From Cenococcum geophilum 1.58 (lineage: Eukaryota > Ascomycota > Dothideomycetes > Gloniales > Gloniaceae): DNA of 64,000 nucleotides. The stretch lies in NCBI GenBank assembly GCA_001692895.1, contig KV748256.1, positions 69,186 through 133,185 of the forward strand, given 5' to 3'. This document shows positions 1 through 11,329 of this stretch, in pieces. The position numbers and the translations under genes are program-made. Positions within the stretch are counted from its first letter, which is position 1. Each line of letters begins with the position of its first letter. The notes beneath the pieces are model-generated. The model did not search any database, was not told the origin of the DNA, and saw nothing but the letters and a program-made list of their open reading frames with translations.

Positions 1-257
1 GCGAAATTTTATTCCGAATAAATTATCTCTAAAACAATAAATAAACAGAATTATCGGAATTATTATGATACGGCATGCCGCAACACAACAACAGTGCTAT
101 TTTGCAGAATGGGGGATCTCCTAGCGCTTCAAAGCGCAGCGCAGAAAGGTGTGTCGTCGACAACTATTCATCAGAAAGGACTGTTAAAAAGGATATCCCA
201 AAAAATTGTCCAAAACTTAACTGCCGAAGGTCGAAGGAGGAATGATGCAAGCAACAG

Positions 258-540
258 CAGCAATTATTCGGAAACTATAATGGATGCGGCTTGCCAAAAA
301 TTTATTATGAGATTATCCCGGCGTTTCTCTGCTCATATATAAGGATGAGGATATAATCAATAATGCCCGCGTCCGGAATATGGAGGATCCAAACAACAAT
401 TGTCGGAAGCTATAATGAATCCAAGATCCAATCGGATTTATCAGAAAATTATTATGGGATGCCCGCATTTTTTCTGCGTCTATATAGAGGGATGAAGATA
501 TAATCAACACCCGCATCCGGAGTATGGCGATTCGAAGATT
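258..540. repeat. Old tandem duplication, about 140-bp unit, two copies
   Basis: Copy 1 (about 258-393) and copy 2 (about 394-540) share blocks in the same order: a TCGGAAnCTATAATG block, TTATTATG, TCTGC, ATATA, GATGA and GATATAATCAA, then a CCGCnTCCGGA block. They differ by many substitutions and small gaps, so the duplication is old. The two short open frames over it (94-342 plus, 313-555 minus) look like nothing known and simply run through the repeat. Stretch 1-257 shows no other structure. Confidence 0.55.
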
Positions 541-560
541 GCCATTGCGCCACACAAACC

Positions 561-2036
561 CCGTTATTCACACATTAATGGGATGGTGACGAATTCTATC
601 ATCCCTTGGATGTACGTTATATCGTCGACTCTATTAATGGGAGAGGAACCCCGGATGTCGGGTTTTAAATTATATGAAACTAAATCTGTATATAGAGATA
701 CGAGACGCTCCGTCATTATCTATTTTTACAGAAAATAATTTTAAAGCGAAAAGCTAAAAGGCTAATTGTGATAGATATTGATGTTGCTGTTCGGAGGGAA
801 GGCGTGACTTCGCTTTAAATAGACATTTTTATATAAGTGCCATAAACTAAAGAGGTTTATTAGAATATCCAAGGAAATAAAAGAGGGTATTAAAATTCTT
901 AATAACCTCCAACGCCAGAGAAAGAAACTCTATTTTGCAGATTATATAGGAAAATCCTCTAAAAATCTTGGAAAATCTAAGATATTCTCCTTGGAATAAA
1001 CCAAGGCAATATATAATTAACTAAAAAGATAAAAAAAACCCTATATTCTCGGTATAACTAAGAATATTAAGCTACTAATCGGAATTAGAATCTTCTGGAA
1101 ATTTATAAGAAGCTAATAAGATTTATTAGTAAATTCTAAGAAAAATAAGCTATTTCACATACCCAGTTAAAGACTACCCTTAGACTTAATTTTTAAAACC
1201 TTCTTTAAGGCAGTAACGCGCGCACCGTTAATATTAAGCATCTTATTAAAAAATCTAAGAAATTAGTTAATTTTACTTAAAAAATAAAAAATATTGGAAA
1301 AAACGAGAATTAAATACCTTATTAACTGAAAAAACACTAAAAAGAATCTTAAAAAAGGAAAGAAGGTAAGATCTATGTCTGCCAAAGGCCTTAGGTATTC
1401 TCTCATTTTTATTAAGGTTGGAATTTCCCTAAAAAAAGTTAGTTTTATTAAAATATATAAAAAATAAACTAGATTTCTTACCTCCTAAAGCCCTTTCTTT
1501 ATACACTAAAGCTCTAGAATAGATTCCTAGATAAAGTAAGAAATTATATTACTATTATTGGAATTTTTAATAATATACTTCGTAGTTATAGCCGTAAGGA
1601 AGTATATCACGTTCCTTAGTACCATTAATTGCCTTTTTAGGCATACGCTAAAAAATATTAAATTAGTTATTTTTTGTCTAAAAAATAGCGAAAAACTTAC
1701 TGCATTTTAGACGCGATAGGTATAGCATCTAGGATTAGCGTCCTTGTGTCCCTAGAAGCCAGCCCTAAAATATTAAAAAAACTAAGAAAAAATGTAATCT
1801 TTCTTACCTTAACTTTTCCTTAAGGTCTTTGTCTTGTTGCTCCTAGATAGAATTAGCATATTCTTAAAGCCACTAAGAAAAAAATATACCCTTAAGGGCT
1901 TTCCTAATAACTATCTTTTTTTATATACTGCCTTATTGGCAGCAGCAATTATAGTAGCACTGGCAGATCTAATACCCAAAATTTAAAATAATTCTCGGAA
2001 AAAATAAGAAAAAATAAGAAAAAATAAAAAATAAAG
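561..2036. other. AT-rich stretch, unassigned
   Basis: No open frame of useful length. The sequence has many TA dinucleotides and stop codons, as in the RIP-mutated elements to its right. Conceptual translation of the minus strand gives short transposon-like pieces, but none is convincing. It forms the left flank of the copia element that starts at 2042. Confidence 0.4.
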
Positions 2037-2168
2037 AGAAATGTATAATTATAGCACCTGTTATACCAACCGCGTACTTACGCGTTCGGTACACCAGGTA
2101 CGCGTTTACGCGTTCAGTACACTAACCACTCGCTTACGCGTTTGGTGCACTTATAAAGCACTAACTAA

Positions 2169-4314
2169 AACTATAACCACACATGCAACCTTACCAAAAG
2201 GTAGCGCCACACTNCAAAACTTACGCATACCCATCTTACCANCAAAAACAATCGATTTTCNAACTTTNAAGACNNAATTCNTACTGCCTAGCGAGCTAGA
2301 GGTGGATTTATTTGTCGTTTTACCCCCTTTCCCCCAACAGAAAATTCTTCTTAGGGGTGGTCCTAGCTTATAAGCGAGGCACGGACAGGAACACCAAAAC
2401 CAAATACTAAAACCATGGAATATAGAGGCTAGATTTTCTACTACCTTTTAGCCTAATCTCCCCAGAAATCTTCTAGTAGGATTAGTAAGGAGAAAGGGTA
2501 TAAGGGTAGTAAAAACTAGGAAACCCCCCTATAAGATACAAAATGCCAAGGCCTAATAGGTCTAAAAAAAAACCTCCTATAGAAATAAGTGATGAGGATT
2601 CTATATCTACTTTTTCTCCCCCTTCTCCTTCCCCTGGCCCGTTTAGGACAGGAGAAAAAAGAGGACATCCTCAGTCTTCTCCTGAAAAAGAAAACCAAAA
2701 ACCTGCAAAAAAGACAATAAAACCAACGACTACTACGGATAGTACGGCTAATATGCCTTCCTATTCCCCTTCCTATTCCCCTTCTCCGAAACAACATCTA
2801 AGCTTCGCCCTAGAAAGCCTAACCCAGGCCTATAAAGGGCTGGAAGAAGAAGAAGAAGAAAGAGAAGAAATAAAAGAACAAGTTAAACAGCTAGTGTACT
2901 ATACACGAAGTATCCTATTAGGAGAAAAACCCTTTACACAAGAAGAAGAAGAAGAAAAGAAAAAAGAAAAGGAAAAGGCAAATGAGGTCCTAAAAGGACT
3001 AGTAGAAGAAGTAAGAGCTCTCCGTAAGGAGGTAGCCTCTACTAAAGAAACCTACGCAGAGAGACTGAAGAAGGACCTCCCTACTTCGTCCTCTCTACCC
3101 TCCCCACACTACCATCTCCTACCCCTTCTCCTTCTAGTAGGAGTCTACTTCTACTAGAAGTAAGAAAAAGCAGCTACAAAAAAGGAAGCTAGTCCTAATT
3201 ACAGACGAAAAGGACCAACCTCTAGATACCTTCTCTATACGAAACAAAGTCAATCAACCCTATCGTATCAAAAAACTGCAGGTTGTTAAAGCAGTGCTAG
3301 TTTCTATAGCTAGAACTAAAAGGAAACAAAAATTCCCTTAAACTACAGAAGAGTATAATGCAATTTCCTAGTTAAGTATAAGGATATTTGGCATAACTGC
3401 TTTACCTTTCAAAGAGACCAAAAACAGAACCCTGGTTCAAAATTATAGCCCATGGGTTCCCACCCATACCTTTTTCTAGGAGAGGGAGGCTCTAACTTCT
3501 AAAGAAGAAATCGAGACCTTTAATCCTATAAGGATACAAGGACTACCTAGATGGAATCTCATCTAGTGAAAAAAGACACAATCCACAGACCAGATTTGGC
3601 TCTATAGTTTTTACTATAGAGAACGAAGAAAAGACAAAGAAATCCTCAAGCAAAAAGAGATATCAATTGCAGGTACAAGCTACTAAGGTAGAAAATACCT
3701 CGAAGTCTCTCCTACTACGCAGTGTATAAGCTGCTAAAAATTTGGCCATATAGGAGACAGGTGCTCTACTAAGCCTGCAGATACTGTGCAGCTGCACATT
3801 TATCTAAAGACCATTCCTGTTCATACCTGTATAATAACAGGCCAGCCTTGCCAGCATACCACCCCTCTTTGCATTAATTGTAAAGAAAAACACTTTGCTA
3901 ATAGTAAAGACTGTAAGACTCTTTAAAGCAGCTAAACTAGTACGTGAAGAAGATTCTATGGAAAAAAAACAATAGGATTTCCTAGAAGGAGGCACACTCC
4001 TACTAAGCTCTTAAAAAGATATTAGAGACAAAAGGACAGATAAATTGCAAAAGGACAGGGGACAGGTGTTAGGATTTCATAGTTTTCCTACTGTTTTCTT
4101 ATCCCTAGTAGTTGTAGGAACTTGGGTTTACTAAGGAACTATAAACTCCTAGTTTAGGGAGTTTATAAACTACTAGGGACATAGCTACTAGTACATATTA
4201 AGCTGCCTAGAAAAGGATTCATGTATATAGAACTATAGCGCCATAGCCTAGAGGCTGCATGCGCAGTATTGTACGTAGTATAATACAATCGGATATAAAA
4301 AAAAAAAAAAAAAA
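2169..4314 (+). mobile_element. Tad-like LINE (non-LTR retrotransposon), ORF1 only, with poly(A) tail
   Basis: The insertion lies inside the left copia LTR and is flanked by the 14-bp target duplication AAAGCACTAACTAA (2155-2168 and 4315-4328). It ends in about 20 consecutive A residues at 4297-4317, so target-primed reverse transcription explains it. ORF1 is at 2543-3935. No endonuclease/RT ORF2 fits in the roughly 360 bp left before the tail. The last 100 bp still resemble a LINE 3' end and match a second, more decayed copy near 59160-59260. This is an internally deleted, non-autonomous copy. Seven N bases fall at 2214-2281. Confidence 0.9.
2543..3935 (+). pseudogene. LINE ORF1 (gag-like, two CCHC zinc knuckles), frameshifted
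   Basis: ORF1 proteins of Tad-clade LINEs bind RNA and form the ribonucleoprotein. The first 204 codons (2543-3157) are open: a Ser/Pro-rich basic N-terminus with the repeat SYSPSYSPSP, then a Glu/Lys-rich coiled coil (about residues 95-180). The frame is lost in a run of CTCC/CTTC repeats at 3080-3160. It resumes in another frame with KKQLQKRKLVLITDEKDQPL and VVKAVLVSIARTK, typical of fungal ORF1. Zinc knuckle 1 is C-x2-C-x4-H-x4-C at 3723-3764 with a TAG/TAA-type stop between its cysteines and histidine. Zinc knuckle 2 (CINCKEKHFANSKDC) is at about 3868-3913. Compared with the usual 450-500 residues it is nearly full length but broken. Confidence 0.85.
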
Positions 4315-4739
4315 AAAGCACTAACTAATTAGGGGGGAGGTGCATTAGTATATAGACCATATAGTCTACTTTATATAATCGACAGTCACCACTATCCAAA
4401 AGAGCATATAATACTATACGTATTTTGTGCCCCTGGATATAACTTAATTGTATTATTAAGTTAATATAAACACTAATTAGTAAGCGCGTATAGATTAGCA
4501 ATCACTTAACACCTCCCCCCGAGCGATACTTAACAGTAACCACCCGTTTAGACTCTTAGTACAACCTACTAGAAGGTTAGAAGTTAGGGATTACAGACTT
4601 ATCTCTAACTCTATATACTTATTTAAGTCTTAGTATAGTTTACCGGAAGTTATAGATGTGAATATAGACCTATACGGAACCCCCTACCCTCCTCTAATAC
4701 CCCTAACCTCTCTTAAACCCTTTATAGAGACCTTTTACC

Positions 4740-4880
4740 CTTCTATAAACTACTACAGACCTGTTAATTGCCTTTACGGACCGTTATAAGACCTTATAGA
4801 AACCCCCTACCCTCCTACAAACCATTACAGACCCGTTAATTGATTTTACGGACCGTTATAAGACCTCCCCTACCCGTTAT
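4740..4880 (+). repeat. Short tandem repeat in the copia-C leader
   Basis: A unit of about 70 bp containing CAGACCYGTTAATT and TTTACGGACCGTTATAAG occurs twice (around 4760 and 4826), with a CCCCCTACCCTCC block between. It lies between the left LTR and gag, in the leader that would hold the primer-binding and packaging signals. Confidence 0.5.
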
Positions 4881-4969
4881 AAGCTACTACCACCCGCTAC
4901 GCACCATACTATACTATATAGTATAGCAGATATCAGCAAGTAAGTTAGCGAAGGTTAAAAGAAGTAAAG

Positions 4970-7804
4970 ACAAGGAGTCGACGTTACGTCTATAAACGAC
5001 GTTAACAACTATATTAGTTTTAAAATTCTTAAATATAAATACTTTAAGCTTATAAATAACGACCTATAGGAGCAATACTAGGAAGACTTTGCGGACTTTA
5101 TAGAAGCTATTTTTAAGGCCTATAACCCTATTACTATCTATAAACTATAAACCCTTTTACGTAACCAAGGTGTATAGGTTAAAAGGGATAAATAAGTCAC
5201 TGTTATATAGTCTTTATATAATATAATATATAAAAAAGACCAAATAGAATAGACTAAAGAGGAAATCCTAAACTAGGTTAAAACTACTAAAGAACTCTTT
5301 ACTTCTTCTAAACTTAATAGGATTGCCGGCCTTATACCTAACCCACTTAACCAAATTTATCCTATAGACCTAAGCGGCTTTAGAGCTAACCTCGCTAGCT
5401 AAAATATACCCTACTCTTAAGTTACGGACCACGCTATAGACTATAATACCCCTATAACCTAAAATATGGACCGTAATACCCCTGCAAACCAAAATACGGA
5501 CTAAATTACCCCTATTGTTTAAGTCACAGATCCGCAAGCTATATATCCGCAAACTATATATCTATAAGCTATATATCTATAAGCTATAAATCCGTAAGTT
5601 ATAGATCCGTAACCCACCTAAGTAAAGACCTATGGTAAGGAGCTAGCTAACCTAGCTAAGCTTTATACTAACGAATCTAAGTACAGCGGTAAAAACGATA
5701 ACTTTGATTTTAAACTAACTATCTTTACGGACCTTTGTTAGAAGGCCGATATTCCTAAATAGGAGTTTAGCTAAGCCTACTCTACTATACTACGCGGCCT
5801 AGCACTTAACCACTACTACACTAACCTTAAAAGTAACCCTCTTGGTGTTCCCTTTAATAAGCTATATAAAGCTACCCGTAACTACTTTAAAGGACTAGAA
5901 TATAAGCGTAATATCTTTACCTAATAAAATACAACTAAGCTACGGACCGTAATCGACAAGAATACTAAAAAATCGACTATAAAGTGCCTGCAAATTCTCA
6001 TTAAAGACCTCCGGCACCTATAGCACGGCCTTAACGCTAAGCTTTAAATAGACAACTTCCTATATAATAAACTTATTACGGCCTACCAGGAAGTAGAGCC
6101 CTGTAAGTACGCCTACTATAAGCCTATAGATACCTTAGCTGGCCTTATTAATAATTTACGCTCCTCTATTATAATATACGAAGTCTTAAACCTACTAGGC
6201 AGCACTTAAGCCTTTATTATAGATATTTAATATCCGTAAATAGACTTAGACGTCTACTTTACGGACCGCCGCTATTGCTAGCAGCACCTGTACTGACCAA
6301 GTCCTACCCGTAACCCCTATAGCAACCCCTATATAAAAATATACCCCTGTAAACAAACTAGCCAAAAGTGCTTCATGTGCGGTAAGAAAGGATGTTAGTC
6401 TATAAAGTATACCTAGAAAGAACGTAACAAGTCTAGGAAGAGACTTAATAGCCGTATTAACTAGTTTATTTTGAAATACGAAGAAGAGGAAGTAAAAGAG
6501 CCCCCTAATAAGTTAATAGAAGCCCTTATAATTGACTTTAACTTAAACGCTTAGGAATAAGAGACCTTAAAGACATTCCTAACCACTTTTGGACCTTTTA
6601 TAGACAGCTAAGCCTTTAATATTACGACCATATTAGCCGACCATTCCTTCCTACACTTAGTTGCGCCCGAAAACCATTTCGTAAGCACCCCTATTATAGA
6701 TGTTATAAATTATAAGCAGGACCTATTTGTATATATTACCATAGAACGCTATACCCCTAAGAAATTCTACAGTGTTATAATCGATATAGGTGCCTCTAAG
6801 AAGTCTACCGTAGGCTATGGACAATACCTCGTATATAGGACTACCATAAATAACAATACGGACATTAATATTACGTAAACTAGGGCCGTAAACGTCTAAT
6901 TCGGCATCGGCTCAACCGCATTAATTAGATTAGTTAAAGTCAAGACTCTAATTAGCCTAGTTAACTTCCACGTAGTAAAAGCAGACACCCTCTTCCTACT
7001 CTATCTTACAGACATAAACAGGTTATAGGTGTACTATAATAATATTACAGACACCCTAATTGGCCCTATAACTACCCTAGGAAGCAAGCATGACCCTACT
7101 AATTATACGCCGATTTAGACACCCGTTCCTTATATAGGGAGAGACTTTATAGACCTACATTTAGGAATTTTTTGACTATAACCCGTGCTACCTTACTAGT
7201 ACGGAAATCCACCGCCTATACTGCCGTTTTGGCTACCCGTTAGCCGAAAAGCTATATAGAGTCCTTAAACGCTCTAGATATAACAACGTTAATAGGAAGG
7301 CAATTAACCACCTAACTAAATACTGCTCCTTTTGCTAGAAATACGGACGTTCCCCAGGCCGATTTAAGTTTACCCTTTATAAGGATCTTGATTTTAACCA
7401 CTTAGTATACGTAGATATTATGTATATTAACGGCAGCCTAGTATTATATATAATTGACGAGATAACCCGCTACTAAGCCACCCATTAGTTGCAAAATATA
7501 TCCATAAAATATACTTAGGACATTTTATAGACCTGCTAGATTAACATATACCTTAGACCTCCTAAGTATATTACCCACAACGCTAGTAGGAACTTTATCA
7601 GCAAGGAATTCCAATAGTATACTACGGCCATAGCTATTTCAACAAAAGCCGTTCTAGTTAAGGCGTACTAGTTTATTAGGCTTATTAAGTAAGCTTACCT
7701 AGCTCTATAGAGAGCTTACTAGATTATTATAGACAAGTATAAGGATATCTAAAAGGAACTAGCTTTACAGATGGCCGTAAAAGCCGTTAATAACACCGCT
7801 GGCC
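4970..7804 (+). pseudogene. copia-C gag, protease and N-terminal integrase (5' part)
   Basis: Conceptual translation across stops shows a copia polyprotein. The Gag zinc knuckle C-F-M-C-G-K-K-G-C-(W)-S is at 6369-6400. The retropepsin active site is at 6783-6797, D-I-G-A-S (normally D-T-G-A-S, ACA/ACT to ATA). The integrase zinc-binding region and core follow from about 7210, with HRRFGYPLAEKLY-like, CSFC and YGRSPGRFKFT strings. Five or so degenerate copies of an 18-bp unit at 5528-5612 add a D-P-Q-A-I-Y-like repeat in Gag. The frame stops at MAVKAVNNTAGPN, where the gypsy element entered, and continues at 15766. CAG/CAA to TAG/TAA changes are the main damage. Confidence 0.85.
5528..5612 (+). 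repeat. 18-bp coding minisatellite in copia-C gag
   Basis: About five units of the type ATCCGYAAGCTATATAT, each encoding a six-residue D/Y-P-Q-A/T/V-I-Y-like motif, lie in tandem upstream of the zinc knuckle. Confidence 0.55.
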
Positions 7805-7809
7805 CTAAC

Positions 7810-8232
7810 TGTTACGGACGTTTTAAGTACGATATTACGACTACTTGGAGAGGAGTCGGAAGAAGCTAGTTGGTTGATTTAGGCACGGTCTAGGATGGAG
7901 CCGATAGAACCATATGATGAGGAATGGTAGCCAAGGTTATATAACATGCTACGTATTAAACAAGAGGAATAAGAGGAACTTACGTACCTTATGTATAAGA
8001 CGTACATTACGTATAAGAAGGATTTCATAGGAGTACGGTCGTGTATTTAAGGACCCTTAATCCCTACCTAGATAGTTCCTTTCTTGTAGTAATTTTTAGA
8101 ATATAATTAGAGTTAATCTGTTGGGCAACTACTCCACCAGTTATTATTACGTTATTAACTTTACTTTGCTTTACCTATATACCTAGCCTAATAACAAGCC
8201 CATTGTAGTACTTGCTATAAGGTTCCGTTATA
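7810..8232 (+). repeat. gypsy-1 5' LTR (423 bp)
   Basis: The boundaries come from alignment with the 3' LTR and from the flanking CTAAC duplication. Terminal dinucleotides are TG...TA, the final C-A mutated to T-A. The internal region begins TAATTACTACCTAG, where a primer-binding site is expected. Confidence 0.93.
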
Positions 8233-8334
8233 TAATTACTACCTAGTTACGGTAACAAATATAGAAAGTCAAATAATATGCTACTAAAAGCAGCCACTAT
8301 AACGCCATTGACGGCGGCAACTACTTTAAAGTTA

Positions 8335-11300
8335 GGTGATACTAGTATGGCAGATACTAACTTATAGCAACCTATAACGGTTAGACAACTATAAGAGATA
8401 GTTAACTAGTTAACGGAAAATAACGTAGCACTTAAAACTAGGATTAACGGGATAGGCGCAGTAAAGGTTAAGTTACTATTAATTAAAAGATTCTTAGGAG
8501 AGAGATTAAAGCTTAAAGGATTCCTTACGCAGATGCATTTTAAGGTTGCGTAGGAAGGAGCTAAGCTGGCAACACCTATAGATTAAATAGCGTATATAGG
8601 ATTGTTCCTAACAGGAAGAGCACTTAAATAGTTTAAGCCTTACCTTACGGAAATCTAGGTAAATGGAATAACGATAACAAACTAAGAGGTACGGTTTATA
8701 TTCTTAAGCTAGAATAGATTTATAGAACGACTTATATAGATATTCGGAGACCCAGAGGCAGTAACTACGGCGGAAAGAAAACTCTAAGACATTACGTAAT
8801 AAACCTTAGCAATTAAGTACATAACGCAGTTTTAGACGCTAGTAATATAAGTTAAGTAAAATAATAGGGCGCTTATGGCATAGTACAAATAAGGACTTAA
8901 GGCTAAAGTCTAGGACACAATTATCCTGATAGAAGATGCGGACACCCTAAGAGAACTAATAGATTAAGCGATTAAAATCGACAATTAGATCTACTAAAGG
9001 GAACAAACTAAGAGAGGTTAGGATAGAGTTCTATAGTTATATAAAATGCAGAGTACGCAACAACTAAAGCCAAGTTAAAAACTATGGTATGGCGTAAAGC
9101 TAATAAACCTAAGTAGTACTAAAGAAGCCTATAAGAGATGGAGCAAAAAACTGTAGAAACCTAGAGGTTAAGGATCTAGTAATTATAGGACTAAGGAGTA
9201 GAGGCCAAACTAGGGATCTTAGCAGTAGAAGACGTTTAGGTGGACTCTATAGCAAAGTTAATAGTTTAAAGATAGAGCTTATATAAATTGCGGAAAACAA
9301 GGTTACTTTGTAAGGGATTATAAAGATGGTTAGAGTTACTATATAATAAAGGGAACCAGACTAATAGTAGACAACACACACGTATAGAGGGATAATAGTG
9401 TACTGTAAGGAACAAAGGAATGTTTAATTAGAAGTTTTACGTTTTATTATAATAACGCATGCCGAATTTATAAAGACACTAAGCATAGCGTAAGCTATTG
9501 GCCATAGGAGCCAAAATCTACATAGTGTAGAGGAACTAATAAACTAGTTCGCAGATCGGACATTAAGGACAATAATTTTAACGTAGGCAAAACATTTCAT
9601 AACAATAAGGCAACGGAAGCGGCTTACTAGGAGCACGTAGACCTTAGAGATATTATACTAGAGGTAGAGGATAATTCCACTACAAAACAGGGAACATTAG
9701 TAGGGATTAAGACCCCACTAGATACGATATCTATCGCTTCGTAAGACGTAAGAGAAGTAGGATAGTAAACCACTTCGGTACTTAATAAAGGCAAAAGGCT
9801 AAAGGCTTAAGATTCTTAAAACAAGATAAGAGACGACCAAGATTCTTAAGACGAGATGAGGTAAGCTTAAGGACCCATAACGGACGATAACCAATGGAGT
9901 AGAGTAATAGCTTAGTTTAGTAACATATAAATAAGCTTAGGACGAAGTTTCCTAAGGGCATAAGATTCTTAAGATAAGATAAGTAAGATTTAAGACTCTT
10001 AAGACAAGATAAGAACACTAAGTAAGCCTAGTTAGATTAAGGCTAGAGCTAAGCTTAAGTTAGAAGCAAGCTTAGGATTAGAGAATCTAAGGGACCAAAA
10101 ATTTGGAGTACGGATTAGGACACCTATAAGTAAGAGGCAAGGAGCTTCTTTATAGATTAGAGAATCTGCAATATAAATAGCAGTTAGACTAGGAGATAGG
10201 TATATAGACCTAGAGGACTTACTAGGAGAACGTAATGTTCAGCCTAAAGATTAAAAAGTTAATACTAAGATTAAGAAGTAAGAAGACTTTAAGGATCTAT
10301 TTATAAGACGTAAACTAAAAGAAACCATAGAAGAATTTAGGCAAAGAATTATCGTATAGCAAGAATAGAAACTAGATAAGAGATCTAGTATATTAGGACG
10401 TATAAAGAATAAAGCGCTAGTATAAAGAATTACTAATAGACCTAAGATAGGTATATTAAGAGCTAAGTGGCTTACCGAACTGGAAAATAAAGAGGATTTA
10501 GGAATTCCTACTAGGTTTAAGGAACGACATATAAAAGGCTATTACGACGCAGTAATAAGAAGATACTTCCTTACGGACAAGCCGTATACACTCTAACAGC
10601 TATACTAAAAGTAGTATAGACAGCGACATAATGATAAGTGGGAAGATTTCTATATATAGTTGGACGAGAAAGTTATCTAAGACTACCCGATTATAGAAAA
10701 GGCCATAAGTTATATTAAAGGAGCCTTAATTATAATGTTAAAGGATCTAAAGGAACAAGCGGAGGACTAGAGAAGTAAGAGACGCATCTTAGTACCTGCG
10801 AACGAAGTCGCAACGTTTAGATTAACATGACAGAGGTTTAAACTTAAGGACGAAGACGAGCTAAGAGTTAACCTAAAGCACCTAGCACACTATACGCTAT
10901 TATGGATTGCATATATAGACGATATATATAAAATGTATAAGAATCCAAAGGAAAAAAATTGGAAATACCCTATAAGGATATATTGGATAATAGATAAGCA
11001 ATAATATAGGAATGCTAAGTATATACACAGCTAGCATCTAGTGGAAGTTTAGGAGTTAGGAGACTTAATACTTTAGCTAGGAAGATTCCTTACGGAAGAA
11101 TGCCTAAATAGACGACAGTGGTGGGAATACCTAGAGAACACGTGTCTATAGAATATTAAAGACAAAAAGCGAACTAGATATTGGCCAAAGAGTAAGCCAA
11201 GTGTAATAAGATTAAGTAGCTAATAGTTGGGAAAAGTAGAGGTTTACGGGACTAGAGGGAACTAGTAGTAGAGCCTTAAACCCTTAAAGGAATTTAAGGA
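8335..11300 (+). pseudogene. gypsy-1 gag, degraded
   Basis: Gag forms the capsid of the virus-like particle. Translation across stops shows a retrotransposon-type Gag with a single zinc knuckle around 9285-9330 that reads Y-I-N-C-G-K-Q-G-Y-F-V-R-D-Y. Three of the four metal ligands (C, H, C) have become tyrosine through transitions. The region between 9700 and 10070 is rich in short GATTCTTAAGACAAGATAAG-type repeats. The 3' part (10070-11300) is unusually long for a Gag and has no recognised domain. Confidence 0.65.
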
Positions 11301-11329
11301 CGATATCTAAATTTATAAGTTATATGGTA

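Larger units (their letters stand above)
2042..4472 (+). repeat. Left LTR of copia-C, split by the LINE
   Basis: LTR parts are 2042-2168 (127 bp) and 4329-4472 (144 bp). Their sum, 271 bp, equals the intact right LTR at 18402-18672. The 5' part holds several ACGCG-containing motifs around GGTACACCAGG. The 3' part begins with AATTAGGGGGGAGGTGCAT. Differences from the right LTR are mostly transitions. Confidence 0.92.

Noticed and set aside
2516-2797. 93-codon minus frame opposite LINE ORF1
   Set aside because: Antisense of the Ser/Pro-rich, Lys-rich ORF1; no independent support.
4329-4472. Reading GGGGGGAGG plus TGCAT as polypurine tract and start of a 132-bp LTR
   Set aside because: The match between the two ends extends further left to TGTATAATTA, and the AGAAA duplication fits the 271-bp LTR, so this is internal LTR sequence.
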